Assembly (NCBI RefSeq): GCF_041916975.1
Contig: NZ_JAYRYK010000001.1
Location: forward strand, 1-64,000
Length of the DNA stretch: 64,000 bases
Source of the DNA: Sphingosinicella sp041916975
GTDB taxonomy: Bacteria > Pseudomonadota > Alphaproteobacteria > Sphingomonadales > Sphingomonadaceae
Reading direction: 5' to 3'
Part shown: positions 38,126 to 46,909 of the stretch, piece after piece
Numbering within the stretch: the stretch's first letter is position 1
Layout of the letters: each line of letters starts with the position of its first letter
Made by a program: the position numbers and the translations under genes
Notes under the pieces: generated by a model
What the model saw: the letters and a program-made list of their open reading frames with translations, nothing else
Told to the model about the DNA's origin: nothing
Database searches by the model: none

Positions 38126-38578
38126 ATGCGCGCCGGGTTCAGGCTCCTGCTTGCAGCAAGCGCGGCGGTGCCTTTGGCTGCCTTCGCGGGCAACGCTCTC
38201 TCGCCCGGCAAATGGGCCTCGAGCGGTACGATCACGTCCATCGACATGCCGGGGATGCCGCCCGAGGCGCTGGCGATGATGAAGAAGCGCCCGATCAATC
38301 ACAGCTATTGCCTGACGCCCGAACAGGCGGCCAAAGACCCGCGCCAGATGTTCAAGGGCGACAACGGCGAGTGCGAATACACGAAGTTCAGCATGGCGGG
38401 CGGCAGGCTGAGCGCTGCGATGCAGTGCAAGGGGCCGCAGGGCAAGATGACCATGACGATGCACGGCACCTACAGCGCAACCACCTATGACTCGACCAAC
38501 GTGATGGTCGTGGAAGGTCCGCGCGGCAACATGCGGATGACCTCCAAGATCAGCGGCAAGCGCACGGGCGCCTGCTGA
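38126..38578 (+). CDS. DUF3617 family exported protein, copy 3
   Basis: Product of 150 residues with signal peptide ending near AFA. It shows PGKWASSGTITSIDMPGMP, HSYCLTPEQA, GECEYTKF, MQCKGPQGKMTM and a C-terminal ISGKRTGAC, the clearest DUF3617 match of the three local copies. It lies two genes away from copies 1 and 2. AAAGGG precedes the ATG. Function unknown. Confidence 0.85.
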   Translation: MRAGFRLLLAASAAVPLAAFAGNALSPGKWASSGTITSIDMPGMPPEALAMMKKRPINHSYCLTPEQAAKDPRQMFKGDNGECEYTKFSMAGGRLSAAMQCKGPQGKMTMTMHGTYSATTYDSTNVMVVEGPRGNMRMTSKISGKRTGAC

Positions 38579-38588
38579 GAATACCTCT

Positions 38589-38622
38589 CAAACCTCCCGG
38601 CTTGTGGGAAGGGGTTTGTTTT
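38589..38622 (+). terminator. Probable terminator after DUF3617 copy 3
   Basis: CAAACC-TCCC (38589-38598) can pair with GGGA-GGTTTG (38606-38618), with small bulges, followed by TTTTC. The stem is weaker than the one at 38072. Confidence 0.5.
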
Positions 38623-38654
38623 CATAGCCTTCCTGTTTCCTGGGGAGGAACACC

Positions 38655-39959
38655 ATGAAGACCATGACCGGTATCGCCCTTGTTGCGGCGGTCCTTGCCG
38701 CATCTGCGCACGCTGAGCCCGCATTTCCTGACGCCGCCGCCAGTGATCCCGTAAAGCTCGGCTGGATGCAGGGTTCGCCGCCGCCGCCCGAAAAGCGCGT
38801 CGCGTTCAGCGATTACAGCTTCTTCACCTTCCCGCAGTGGCGCTGGAGCTTCTCGCACTGGCGCGAACTGATGCCGAGCGTGGGCGTGTCGCGCGGGGCA
38901 GGGCCGGTGAGCGCGTTGCCGCGCGCGGAGCGCAGCGACATCGATGGCGTGACGTTCACGCCGATCGGCGGAACGGCGCCGATGACATGGGCCGCATCGC
39001 TGGCCGCCAACTACACGGACGGCATCGTCGTGCTTCACAAGGGGCGCATCGTTTACGAACGCTACTTCGGCGCGCTGAAGCCCGAAGGCGAGCACATCGC
39101 CTTTTCCGTCACCAAGTCGTTCGTCGGCACGCTCGCCTCCATGCTGGTCGCGGAGGGCAAGATCGATCCGGCGAGGACCGTGGCCTTCTATCTGCCCGAA
39201 CTGAAAGACAGCGGCTTCGGCGACGCCACCGTCCGGCAGGTGATGGACATGACGACCGGCCTCGACTTCACCGAGAAGTACGGCGACCCGAACTCCTCGT
39301 TCGCGGGCTACGTCGCGGCGATCGGGGCGGGGCCGCGCCCGGCGGATTACGCGGGACCGAACGGCGATTACGCCTATCTCGCCACGGTGAAGAAGGCGGG
39401 CAATCACGGCGAAGGTTTCACCTATCGCACCGTCAACACCGATGTGCTCGGCTGGATCGTCTCGCGCGTCGGCGGCAAGCCCTTCACCGAGCAGCTTTCC
39501 GAGCGGATCTGGGCGCCGATGGGGGCAGAGGCGGACGGTTATTTTCAGGTCGATCCGGTCGGCACGCCGTTCGCGGGCGGCGGCTTCAACATGCGCCTGC
39601 GCGATCTCGCGCGCTTCGGCGAGCTGATGCGGCTTGGTGGGCGCATGGGCGGCAAGCAGATCGTGCCCGAAGCCGCGATCGCCGACATTGTGCGCGGCGG
39701 GCGCAAGGAAGATTTCGCAAGCGCCGGCTATGCGACGCTGCCGGGCTGGAGCTACCGGAACCAGTGGTGGGTCAGCCACAACGCACACGGCGCCTATACG
39801 GCGCGCGGCATCCACGGACAGGCGATCTACATCGATCCGAAGGCTGAAATGGTCATCGGCCGCTTCGCCTCGCATCCGATGGCGGGCAACGTGAACTTTG
39901 ATCCGACGTCGCTTCCGGCGTATCAGGCGCTGGCGGAGCATCTGATGGCGAAGGATTGA
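38655..39959 (+). CDS. Serine hydrolase, class C beta-lactamase-like (NylB-like)
   Basis: Exported hydrolase of 434 residues with signal peptide ending AHA. The SxxK nucleophile is SVTK (about residue 149), the second motif YRTVN resembles the Y-x-N element, and GIHGQAIY/GGGFNM are typical of the 6-aminohexanoate-dimer hydrolase (NylB) and esterase branch. Substrate is unknown; small esters or amides are likely, and beta-lactam hydrolysis is not implied. The next gene starts 3 bases after its stop. Confidence 0.85.
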   Translation: MKTMTGIALVAAVLAASAHAEPAFPDAAASDPVKLGWMQGSPPPPEKRVAFSDYSFFTFPQWRWSFSHWRELMPSVGVSRGAGPVSALPRAERSDIDGVTFTPIGGTAPMTWAASLAANYTDGIVVLHKGRIVYERYFGALKPEGEHIAFSVTKSFVGTLASMLVAEGKIDPARTVAFYLPELKDSGFGDATVRQVMDMTTGLDFTEKYGDPNSSFAGYVAAIGAGPRPADYAGPNGDYAYLATVKKAGNHGEGFTYRTVNTDVLGWIVSRVGGKPFTEQLSERIWAPMGAEADGYFQVDPVGTPFAGGGFNMRLRDLARFGELMRLGGRMGGKQIVPEAAIADIVRGGRKEDFASAGYATLPGWSYRNQWWVSHNAHGAYTARGIHGQAIYIDPKAEMVIGRFASHPMAGNVNFDPTSLPAYQALAEHLMAKD

Positions 39960-39962
39960 AGC

Positions 39963-40484
39963 GTGGTGCGATGGGTTCGAATGTTCGCCCTCCTCGGCGC
40001 GCTGCCTCTCACAGCCTGTCTGGAGACCTACCCATCCTATGAGATGGTCAAATCAAGCCGCGAGATGCCTGTTCCCGCTGGTAATTATCAGCTTTGCGAA
40101 ACGCACAAGAACAGCTGTTCTGACGTCACGATCCGGCATGGCGATGCCGAGATGATCATGACTCACAAGGGTGATGATTTTGTGCTGCAGGCCGACGCCC
40201 TGCTGCGGCCTGAAAACTGGCTTGTGGTCGTGAAGACGGAAGGCCTGGCGGTTTTTATGTGGGTCGACAGGCACAAGGACGGCGTGTTCCACGCGCAGTT
40301 GCCGAAGTGCGACGCTACGCTGCTCAAAAAGGTGCGTGGAGAGGAGGCTGAGACCGAAGATGGTCGGTGCCGCGTCTCCGGCCAGTTTCAGGCTGCGAAC
40401 TACATGTATGCACTCTTCGGTCAGCCCGCCAAAGAGCGCTTCGTGCCGACCGCGGATATGACCCTGCGGCCGAAACAATCTTAA
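39963..40484 (+). CDS. Lipoprotein, hypothetical
   Basis: Product of 173 residues beginning at GTG, with AAGGA eight bases upstream; the first ATG is six codons later. Lipobox LPLTAC predicts lipidation. The mature domain has paired cysteines (YQLCETHKNSC and CDATLL...GRC) and strand-rich sequence. No family recognised. Its stop codon TAA overlaps that of the convergent antiporter gene. Confidence 0.65.
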   Translation: MVRWVRMFALLGALPLTACLETYPSYEMVKSSREMPVPAGNYQLCETHKNSCSDVTIRHGDAEMIMTHKGDDFVLQADALLRPENWLVVVKTEGLAVFMWVDRHKDGVFHAQLPKCDATLLKKVRGEEAETEDGRCRVSGQFQAANYMYALFGQPAKERFVPTADMTLRPKQS

Positions 40485-41677
40485 GCGGGCGTTTCCGTCG
40501 GTTCAGCACGCTTCGCAAGCCGGTCCGCCAGCTTGAACATGAACGGGTTGAGCGCGATCGAAAGCAGCGCTGCCGCCAGGATGAGGTTGTTCGTGTCGTG
40601 CGAGATCAGTTCAAGGGTCACGCCGAGCCCGGCGAGGATGAACGAGAACTCGCCGATCTGCGCGAGGCTCGCCGCGATCGTAAGGCCTTCGCCCCGTTCG
40701 CGTTTGAACAGGCTGGTTACCGCCACGGCCGCAATGGACTTGCCGATCAGGATGATCGCGAGCGTCGCGATCACGCCGATCGGTTCGCGGATCAGTGTCG
40801 CAGGATCGAACAGCATCCCCACCGACACGAAAAACAGCACGGCGAAGGCATCGCGTAGCGGCAGCGACCGCTCCGCGGCGTTGTGGCCGAGCGGCGTACT
40901 GTTCAGCACGAGGCCCGCGACGAAGGCGCCGAGCGCGAACGAGGCGCCGAACACCGCATAGGCGAGCCAGGCGATTCCGAGCGCGATGGCGAGCACGCCG
41001 AGCGTGAACAGCTCGCGCGAGCGCGTGTGCGCGATCCACACGAGGATCGTCGGCATGGCACGCACACCCACCACGAACATCAGCGCGAGGAAGGCTGCGA
41101 TCTTGGCGAAGGTCCACGCGATTTCGCGGGCCACGGCCGCGCCGCCGCCCATACTCCCCATGTCCGCTAGCAGCGGCAGCAGCACGAGCGCGACGATGAT
41201 CACCATGTCCTCGACGAGCAGCCAGCCGACCGCGATCTGTCCGATGCTGGTTTTCAGCTGTCCCCTGCCTTCGATCGCGCGCAGCAGCACCACGGTCGAT
41301 GCGACAGAGAGCGAGAAGCCGAAAATCGCCGCTTCCGGCCCGGACATGCCCATCAGCATTCCCGTGCCCCAGCCGAGCGCCGTGGCGGCGGCGATCTGCG
41401 CGATCGCACCCGGCAGCGCGATCGACTGAACGCGCATCAGTTCCTTGGGGGAAAAATGCAGGCCGACGCCGAACATCAGTAGGATGACGCCGATTTCGGC
41501 AAGCTGAGGCGCGAGCGATTGGTCGGCGACCCAGCCCGGCGTGAAGGGTCCTACGACCACACCGGCAACAAGATATCCGACGATCGGCGAAAGTTTCAGC
41601 CGGTTCGCCAGCATCCCGAACAGAAAGGCAAGCACGAAGCCGCCGACGAGAATGAGGATCAGGTTGTCGTGATGCAC
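40481..41677 (-). CDS. CPA2 cation:proton antiporter (KefB/YbaL-like membrane domain)
   Basis: Inner-membrane exchanger of 398 residues with about 12 helices. SPIVGYLVAGVVVGP, LAEIGVILLMFGVGLHFS, SVASTVVLLR, GWLLVEDM, FFVSVGMLFDP and SLAQIGEFSFILAGLG are standard CPA2 motifs. The C-terminal RCK/TrkA-N domain found in YbaL and KefB is missing, so the usual nucleotide or glutathione gating module is absent. Start is GTG. Confidence 0.88.
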   Translation of the reverse strand: MHHDNLILILVGGFVLAFLFGMLANRLKLSPIVGYLVAGVVVGPFTPGWVADQSLAPQLAEIGVILLMFGVGLHFSPKELMRVQSIALPGAIAQIAAATALGWGTGMLMGMSGPEAAIFGFSLSVASTVVLLRAIEGRGQLKTSIGQIAVGWLLVEDMVIIVALVLLPLLADMGSMGGGAAVAREIAWTFAKIAAFLALMFVVGVRAMPTILVWIAHTRSRELFTLGVLAIALGIAWLAYAVFGASFALGAFVAGLVLNSTPLGHNAAERSLPLRDAFAVLFFVSVGMLFDPATLIREPIGVIATLAIILIGKSIAAVAVTSLFKRERGEGLTIAASLAQIGEFSFILAGLGVTLELISHDTNNLILAAALLSIALNPFMFKLADRLAKRAEPTETPA

Positions 41678-41781
41678 GCGCCTCGCATTTCGATTTCGAA
41701 TTGAGTTTCTATGATCTTATACAGGCGAAGGCTGCGCCGTCACCTGTACAGAGCGAAAAATTGTGGGCCGTTGCGGTATCT

Positions 41782-42888
41782 TCAAGACGCCGCGCGAATT
41801 GCGGCTGCACTCTGTTTTTCACCTTTCAACCGCCCTCCACTCAGAATTTCAGCCGTGCGAGGCGCAAGCAGCATCAGTACCTGGCCGAGGCCGAGCGCAA
41901 AGCCGAGCGCGAGCAGTGGATGGACGAGGAGGAGGAGCGGATAGGCGGGCGATCCGAGCGGGCCGGTCAATGCCTCGAACAGCGGCGTCGAAAGCCAGAT
42001 CAGGATCATGTGCGAGCAGAACAGGAAGAAGGCGTAGGGTTCCAGCCAGCGGAACATCGCGGGCCGCGCGGCAAGGCCCCACGCGATGCGCGCGAAGGCG
42101 AGGGCCGCGGCAAGGCGAAGGCCGAGATCGAGAAGCGGCATCAGTGCCGGCGACATCACGGTCCCGCCGGGCACGGGCACGCTGACGATCAGTTTGATGA
42201 CGGCGATGGCGGTGAACGGCGCGATCGCCGCAGTGAACGGCACCCCGGCGATGCGCGCGCCAAGGTCGTGGCGGCGTGCGGCGATGCCGAGCAGGAAGAA
42301 CAGCAGGATCTGCGGTCTCAGCATCAGCGGAAAGAACCAGCCCGAGACGCCCCACGCCGCAACGAGCAGGATCGTGCCCGTCAGCCACGGTCCGCGCAGC
42401 CGGAGCAGCAGCGGCGCCATCGCCATGCAAACGAAGAGATCGCGCAGAAATGGCGTCTGCACGTTGATGTGATTGGGGGTGAGGATCGAGAACAGCTCGT
42501 CGATCAGCCACCAGAGGCTTTCGGGAATCGGTGCCCGCAGGAAACCGAGCCATGCCGTGCCCGAGACCAGCAGGATGGCGAGCGCGTTCCACAGCGCCAT
42601 GGGCAGCAGGATCGTGCGCGCCTTGCGTTCAAGGAACGTGCGCCACGACCGAATTGCCGCGCCCGCAACGAGATAGCCCGAGATCATGCCGAGCAGCGGC
42701 ACGGCGCTGCGGCCGAACACCTCCATCAGTACAAGGCGGAACATGCCTTGGCCCGTCCCGGCGGCGGTCGTGAGTTCAGCGCCGCCGAGACCCGTCCACG
42801 CGTGGACATAGACGATGCCGAGCACGCACAGTACGCGCGTGACGGCAATCGTATCGGAGAGGCGCGAGGAGAGCGGTTCGCTCCGCAT
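41782..42888 (-). CDS. Acyltransferase family 3 membrane protein
   Basis: Product of 368 residues with about 10 helices. It begins with VTRVLCVLGIVYVHAW, the acyltransferase-3 helix carrying a conserved histidine, and includes an R-rich loop WRTFLERKARTILLPM. Such proteins acetylate or succinylate surface sugars, glucans or lipids. No glycan genes are adjacent, so the target is unknown. Confidence 0.82.
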   Translation of the reverse strand: MRSEPLSSRLSDTIAVTRVLCVLGIVYVHAWTGLGGAELTTAAGTGQGMFRLVLMEVFGRSAVPLLGMISGYLVAGAAIRSWRTFLERKARTILLPMALWNALAILLVSGTAWLGFLRAPIPESLWWLIDELFSILTPNHINVQTPFLRDLFVCMAMAPLLLRLRGPWLTGTILLVAAWGVSGWFFPLMLRPQILLFFLLGIAARRHDLGARIAGVPFTAAIAPFTAIAVIKLIVSVPVPGGTVMSPALMPLLDLGLRLAAALAFARIAWGLAARPAMFRWLEPYAFFLFCSHMILIWLSTPLFEALTGPLGSPAYPLLLLVHPLLALGFALGLGQVLMLLAPRTAEILSGGRLKGEKQSAAAIRAAS

Positions 42889-43013
42889 CAGTTTACGCGC
42901 ACGCTTTCAGTCCCATTCCTGCTTTCTGCACGGATCGGGAACGGTTCCGGGGCGCAGTCGGTTCCGGCGAACGCCCGGCGGCCCGTCCCGGCATACGCGC
43001 GGTTCAGCGCACG

Positions 43014-44534
43014 CTACTCGACGGGCTCCAGCAGGCGCTCTTTCGCGATCTTCTCGCGCCAGACGAGCGGGGCGAGGTGGTGGACGTTCTTGCCCTCGCT
43101 GTCGACGGCGACGGTGACAGGGAAGTCCTTCACCTCGAACTCGTAGATTGCTTCCATGCCGAGGTCTTCGAAGCCGACGACCTTGCTGCCCTTGATGGCG
43201 CGCGCGACGAGGTAGGCCGCGCCGCCTACCGCCATCAGGTAAGCGCTCTTGTGGTCGCGGATCGCGTCCACCGCCATCGGGCCGCGTTCGGCCTTGCCGA
43301 CCATGGCGATGAGGCCCTGTTCCAGCATCATGCGCGTGAACTTGTCCATGCGCGTGGCCGTGGTCGGTCCTGCCGGGCCGACGACTTCCTCGCCCACGGG
43401 GTCGACCGGCCCAACATAATAGATCACGCGCCCCTTGAACTCGACAGGCAGGGGCTCGCCCTTGGCCAGCATGTCCTGGATGCGCTTGTGCGCGGCATCG
43501 CGCCCGGTGAGCATCTTGCCACTCAGCAGCAGCCGGTCGCCCTGCTTCCAGCTCTGCACGACTTCCGGCGTCAGCGCGTCGAGATCGACGCGGATCGCTT
43601 CCTTGGAAGGCGTCCACTCCACCTTCGGCCAGTCGGCGAGGTCCGGCGCTTCGAGATAGGCCGGGCCGGCGCCGTCCAGCACGAAGTGCGCGTGGCGCGT
43701 CGCGGCGCAGTTCGGGATCATCGCGATCGGCTTCGAGGCCGCGTGCGTCGGGCAATCGTAGATCTTGACGTCAAGCACGGTCGCGAGCCCGCCGAGGCCC
43801 TGCGCGCCGATGCCGAGCGCGTTCACCTTGTCGTGAATCTCGATGCGCAATTCTTCGAGTTCGTTCTGCGGTCCGCGCGCCTTCAGTTCCGCCATGTCGA
43901 TCGCTTCCATCAGCGATTCCTTGGCGAGCAGCATGGCCTTTTCCGCCGTGCCGCCGATGCCGATGCCGAGCATTCCGGGCGGGCACCAGCCGGCGCCCAT
44001 CTGCGGCACCATCTCCAGCACCCAGTCGACGATGGAATCGCTGGGGTTCAGCATCTTGAACTTGGACTTGTTCTCGCTGCCGCCGCCCTTCGCCGCGACG
44101 GTGATCTCCACCGTGTCGCCGGGCACCATTTCGACGTGCACCACGGCGGGTGTGTTGTCCTTCGTGTTCTTGCGCGAAAATGCCGGGTCCGCAACAATCG
44201 AGGCGCGCAGGCGGTTCTCCGGGTGGAGGTAGGCGCGGCGCACGCCTTCATCGACCATTTCCTGAACAGTTTTCGTGGCTTGCCACTGAACGTTCATACC
44301 GATTTTCACGAAGGCGGTGACGATGCCGGTGTCCTGGCAGATCGGGCGGTGCCCCTCCGCGCACATGCGGCTGTTCGTCAGAATCTGCGCAATTGCGTCC
44401 TTTGCGGCCGGTCCCTGCTCGAGTTCATACGCGCGCCCGAGCGCGCGGATGTAGTCCATGGGGTGATAGTAGCTGATGTATTGAAGCGCGTCGGCGACCG
44501 ACTCAATGACGTCTTCTTCGCGGATCACCGCCAT
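43014..44534 (-). CDS. Fumarate hydratase, class I (4Fe-4S)
   Basis: Hydrates fumarate to malate in the TCA cycle; 506 residues. RPICQDTGIVTAFVKIG, GGGSENKSKF, GAGWCPPGMLGIGIGG, GPTTATRMDKFT and GKAERG are class I fumarase motifs, and three separated cysteines (in RPICQDTG, WCPPG, NCAATRHA) are the expected cluster ligands. The enzyme is oxygen-sensitive. Promoters for it and nrdA lie in the 419-base divergent region. Confidence 0.96.
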   Translation of the reverse strand: MAVIREEDVIESVADALQYISYYHPMDYIRALGRAYELEQGPAAKDAIAQILTNSRMCAEGHRPICQDTGIVTAFVKIGMNVQWQATKTVQEMVDEGVRRAYLHPENRLRASIVADPAFSRKNTKDNTPAVVHVEMVPGDTVEITVAAKGGGSENKSKFKMLNPSDSIVDWVLEMVPQMGAGWCPPGMLGIGIGGTAEKAMLLAKESLMEAIDMAELKARGPQNELEELRIEIHDKVNALGIGAQGLGGLATVLDVKIYDCPTHAASKPIAMIPNCAATRHAHFVLDGAGPAYLEAPDLADWPKVEWTPSKEAIRVDLDALTPEVVQSWKQGDRLLLSGKMLTGRDAAHKRIQDMLAKGEPLPVEFKGRVIYYVGPVDPVGEEVVGPAGPTTATRMDKFTRMMLEQGLIAMVGKAERGPMAVDAIRDHKSAYLMAVGGAAYLVARAIKGSKVVGFEDLGMEAIYEFEVKDFPVTVAVDSEGKNVHHLAPLVWREKIAKERLLEPVE

Positions 44535-44701
44535 GCAAAAGCCCTCTCGAAAAGACCGATTTGGGGGCGGTGATTAGCCATCGCGGAGGCCTTCGTCCAC
44601 CAGTGTCTTGCACGGATTCTTCAAGCGATTCAGCTAAGTGCCTGATCTCGTCACAAAAACTTAAATTGTGTAAAAACCCCCTTGCGTTAGGCGCGGGTTC
44701 A

Positions 44702-44749
44702 CCACAAAGTCTGGTTCTGGGACCGGGGGGTCACCACAACAGCTTGTGT
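44702..44749 (+). promoter_or_regulatory. Pair of NrdR boxes upstream of nrdA
   Basis: Box 2 (44734-44749) matches 12 of 16 positions of the NrdR consensus ACACAATATATTGTGT, including symmetric CACAA/TTGTG arms. Box 1 (44702-44717) matches about 9 of 16. Their centres are 32 bases apart, the three-turn spacing typical of paired NrdR sites. NrdR would repress nrdAB in response to the ATP/dATP balance. Confidence 0.75.
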
Positions 44750-44953
44750 CACACGGGAAACGAAGCTTTCCCGGGGCAGGGCCGGTTTTGCCCCCTTGGT
44801 CCGGCGAGAGATCGCCGGGGCCTGTGGATTACGAGGATATCGGGGACGGCGCGACATCGCCCGTATCCGTTGCGGGAAACACCCGCTACCCCATATTCGC
44901 AGTACCCCTTGACGAATTTGGAACGAAGCAGGAACATAGGGGAGTCGGCTCAG

Positions 44954-46819
44954 ATGGATTTCAGTGGCGTGGATACGGCAACTCTTGACGGCGACCTCGA
45001 CGTTGCGGCGGTGCGCCCGCGCGGCGCCAGTTCGCACGCCGTCGAGATCGACCATGGCCGCGACGCGCTCCTCACCGATTTCGGTCGGGAGACGCTCGAG
45101 GATCGCTACCTGCTGCCGGGCGAGAAGCCGCAGGACCTGTTCGCTCGCGTCGCCGCGGCCTATGCGGACGACGATGCCCACGCGCAGCGCCTCTACGACT
45201 ATATCTCGCGCCTGTGGTTCATGCCCGCGACGCCAGTGCTCTCGAACGGTGGCACCGGGCGCGGCCTTCCCATCTCCTGCTATTTGAACAGCGTGTCGGA
45301 CAGCCTTGAAGGCATCGTCGGCACGTGGAACGAGAACGTCTGGCTCGCCTCCAAGGGCGGCGGCATCGGCACCTATTGGGGCCATGTGCGCGGCATCGGG
45401 GAGCCCGTGGGCCTGAACGGCAAGACGTCGGGCATCGTCCCGTTCGTGCGCGTCATGGATTCACTGACACTGGCGATAAGCCAGGGATCGCTGAGGCGGG
45501 GATCCGCAGCTTGCTACCTCGACATCTCGCACCCGGAAATCGAAGAGTTCCTCGAAATCCGCAAGCCTTCCGGTGATTTCAACCGCAAGGCCTTGAACCT
45601 CCATCACGGCGTCCTCGTCACCGACGCCTTCATGGAGGCCGTGCGAGATGGTCTTCCCTTCGATCTCGTCAGCCCGAAGGACGGTTCGAAGCGGGGTCAG
45701 GTGGATGCGCGCGCGCTGTTCCAGAAGCTGGTCGAGACCCGGCTGGCGACGGGCGAGCCGTACATCATCTTCATCGATCACGTGAACAACACGATGCCGA
45801 AGCACCAGCGCGACGTCGGCCTCAAGGTCACCACGTCGAACCTGTGCTCGGAAATCACGCTGCCGACCGGCGTCGACCAGCACGGCAAGGACCGCACGGC
45901 GGTGTGCTGCCTCTCCAGCCTCAACCTCGATACGTGGGATGAGTGGTCGAAGGACAAGCAGTTCATCGAGGACGTGATGCGCTTCCTCGACAACGTGCTC
46001 AGCGACTATATCGAGCGGGCGCCGAGCGAGATGGAGCGCGCGAAATATGCCGCCGCGCGCGAGCGCTCCGTGGGTCTTGGCGTCATGGGCTTCCACAGCT
46101 TCCTGCAGGCGCGCGGCATTCCGTTCGAAGGCGCGATGGCGAAATCGTGGAACCTCAAGATTTTCCGCCACATCCGCGCACATGTGGATGAAGCTTCGAT
46201 GCTGCTCGCGACCGAACGCGGCGCCTGCCCGGATGCCGAGGACATGGGCGTGATGGAGCGTTTCTCGTGCAAGATGGCGATCGCGCCGACCGCGTCGATC
46301 AGCATCATCTGCGGCGGCACGTCGGCCTGCATCGAACCGATCCCGGCGAACATCTACACGCACAAGACGCTGTCGGGCAGCTTCACCGTCCGCAACCCGC
46401 ACCTGGAAAAGGTGCTGGAGGAGAAGGCGAAGAACAGCGACAAGATCTGGAGCTCGATCCTGGAGCGCGGCGGTTCCGTCCAGCACCTCGATTTCCTCAC
46501 GCCCGAGGAAAAGGCGACGTTCCGCACGGCGTTCGAGATCGATCAGCGCTGGCTGCTCGAACTCGCCGGCGACCGCACGCCCTATATCGATCAGGCGCAG
46601 AGCCTCAATCTGTTCCTGCCGGCGGACATCGAGAAGTGGGATCTTCTGATGATGCACTACCGGGCGTGGGAGCTGGGCATCAAGTCGCTCTACTATTGCC
46701 GCTCCAAGTCCATCCAGCGCGCGGGTTTCGCGGGCGGCGTGGAGGCGGACAATACCATCAACCTCAAGCAGATCGAGGTTGATGTGAAGGACTACGACGA
46801 GTGTCTGGCCTGCCAGTAA
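44954..46819 (+). CDS. nrdA: Ribonucleotide reductase, alpha subunit (class I)
   Basis: Reduces ribonucleoside diphosphates to deoxyribonucleotides; 621 residues. Visible are SCYLNSVSDS, the active-site motif NLCSEI, the paired radical-transfer tyrosines in SLYYCRS, and the C-terminal redox pair CLAC that re-reduces the active site. The protein starts directly with the alpha-barrel region and lacks an N-terminal ATP-cone, so dATP inhibition through a cone is not expected. The ATG at 44954 is 90 bases from the end of an open upstream frame with no coding character. nrdB follows. Confidence 0.95.
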   Translation: MDFSGVDTATLDGDLDVAAVRPRGASSHAVEIDHGRDALLTDFGRETLEDRYLLPGEKPQDLFARVAAAYADDDAHAQRLYDYISRLWFMPATPVLSNGGTGRGLPISCYLNSVSDSLEGIVGTWNENVWLASKGGGIGTYWGHVRGIGEPVGLNGKTSGIVPFVRVMDSLTLAISQGSLRRGSAACYLDISHPEIEEFLEIRKPSGDFNRKALNLHHGVLVTDAFMEAVRDGLPFDLVSPKDGSKRGQVDARALFQKLVETRLATGEPYIIFIDHVNNTMPKHQRDVGLKVTTSNLCSEITLPTGVDQHGKDRTAVCCLSSLNLDTWDEWSKDKQFIEDVMRFLDNVLSDYIERAPSEMERAKYAAARERSVGLGVMGFHSFLQARGIPFEGAMAKSWNLKIFRHIRAHVDEASMLLATERGACPDAEDMGVMERFSCKMAIAPTASISIICGGTSACIEPIPANIYTHKTLSGSFTVRNPHLEKVLEEKAKNSDKIWSSILERGGSVQHLDFLTPEEKATFRTAFEIDQRWLLELAGDRTPYIDQAQSLNLFLPADIEKWDLLMMHYRAWELGIKSLYYCRSKSIQRAGFAGGVEADNTINLKQIEVDVKDYDECLACQ

Positions 46820-46909
46820 GGGTTTCGGTCAGGGCGATACCCTGATCGCGGGAAACAGTGTAAATTCGGGCGGCCTTGAAGCCTGGCCCGCAGTGGGAAA
46901 GTAACGGCG

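Noticed and set aside
38655..39959. Calling the NylB-like hydrolase an antibiotic-resistance beta-lactamase
   Set aside because: It has SxxK and YxxxN-type elements but the overall pattern matches the esterase/6-aminohexanoate-dimer branch; no evidence for beta-lactam hydrolysis.
44652..44670. CACAA...TTGTG repeat upstream of the two NrdR boxes considered as a third box
   Set aside because: The arms are five bases further apart than in an NrdR site, so it does not fit the 16-bp consensus.
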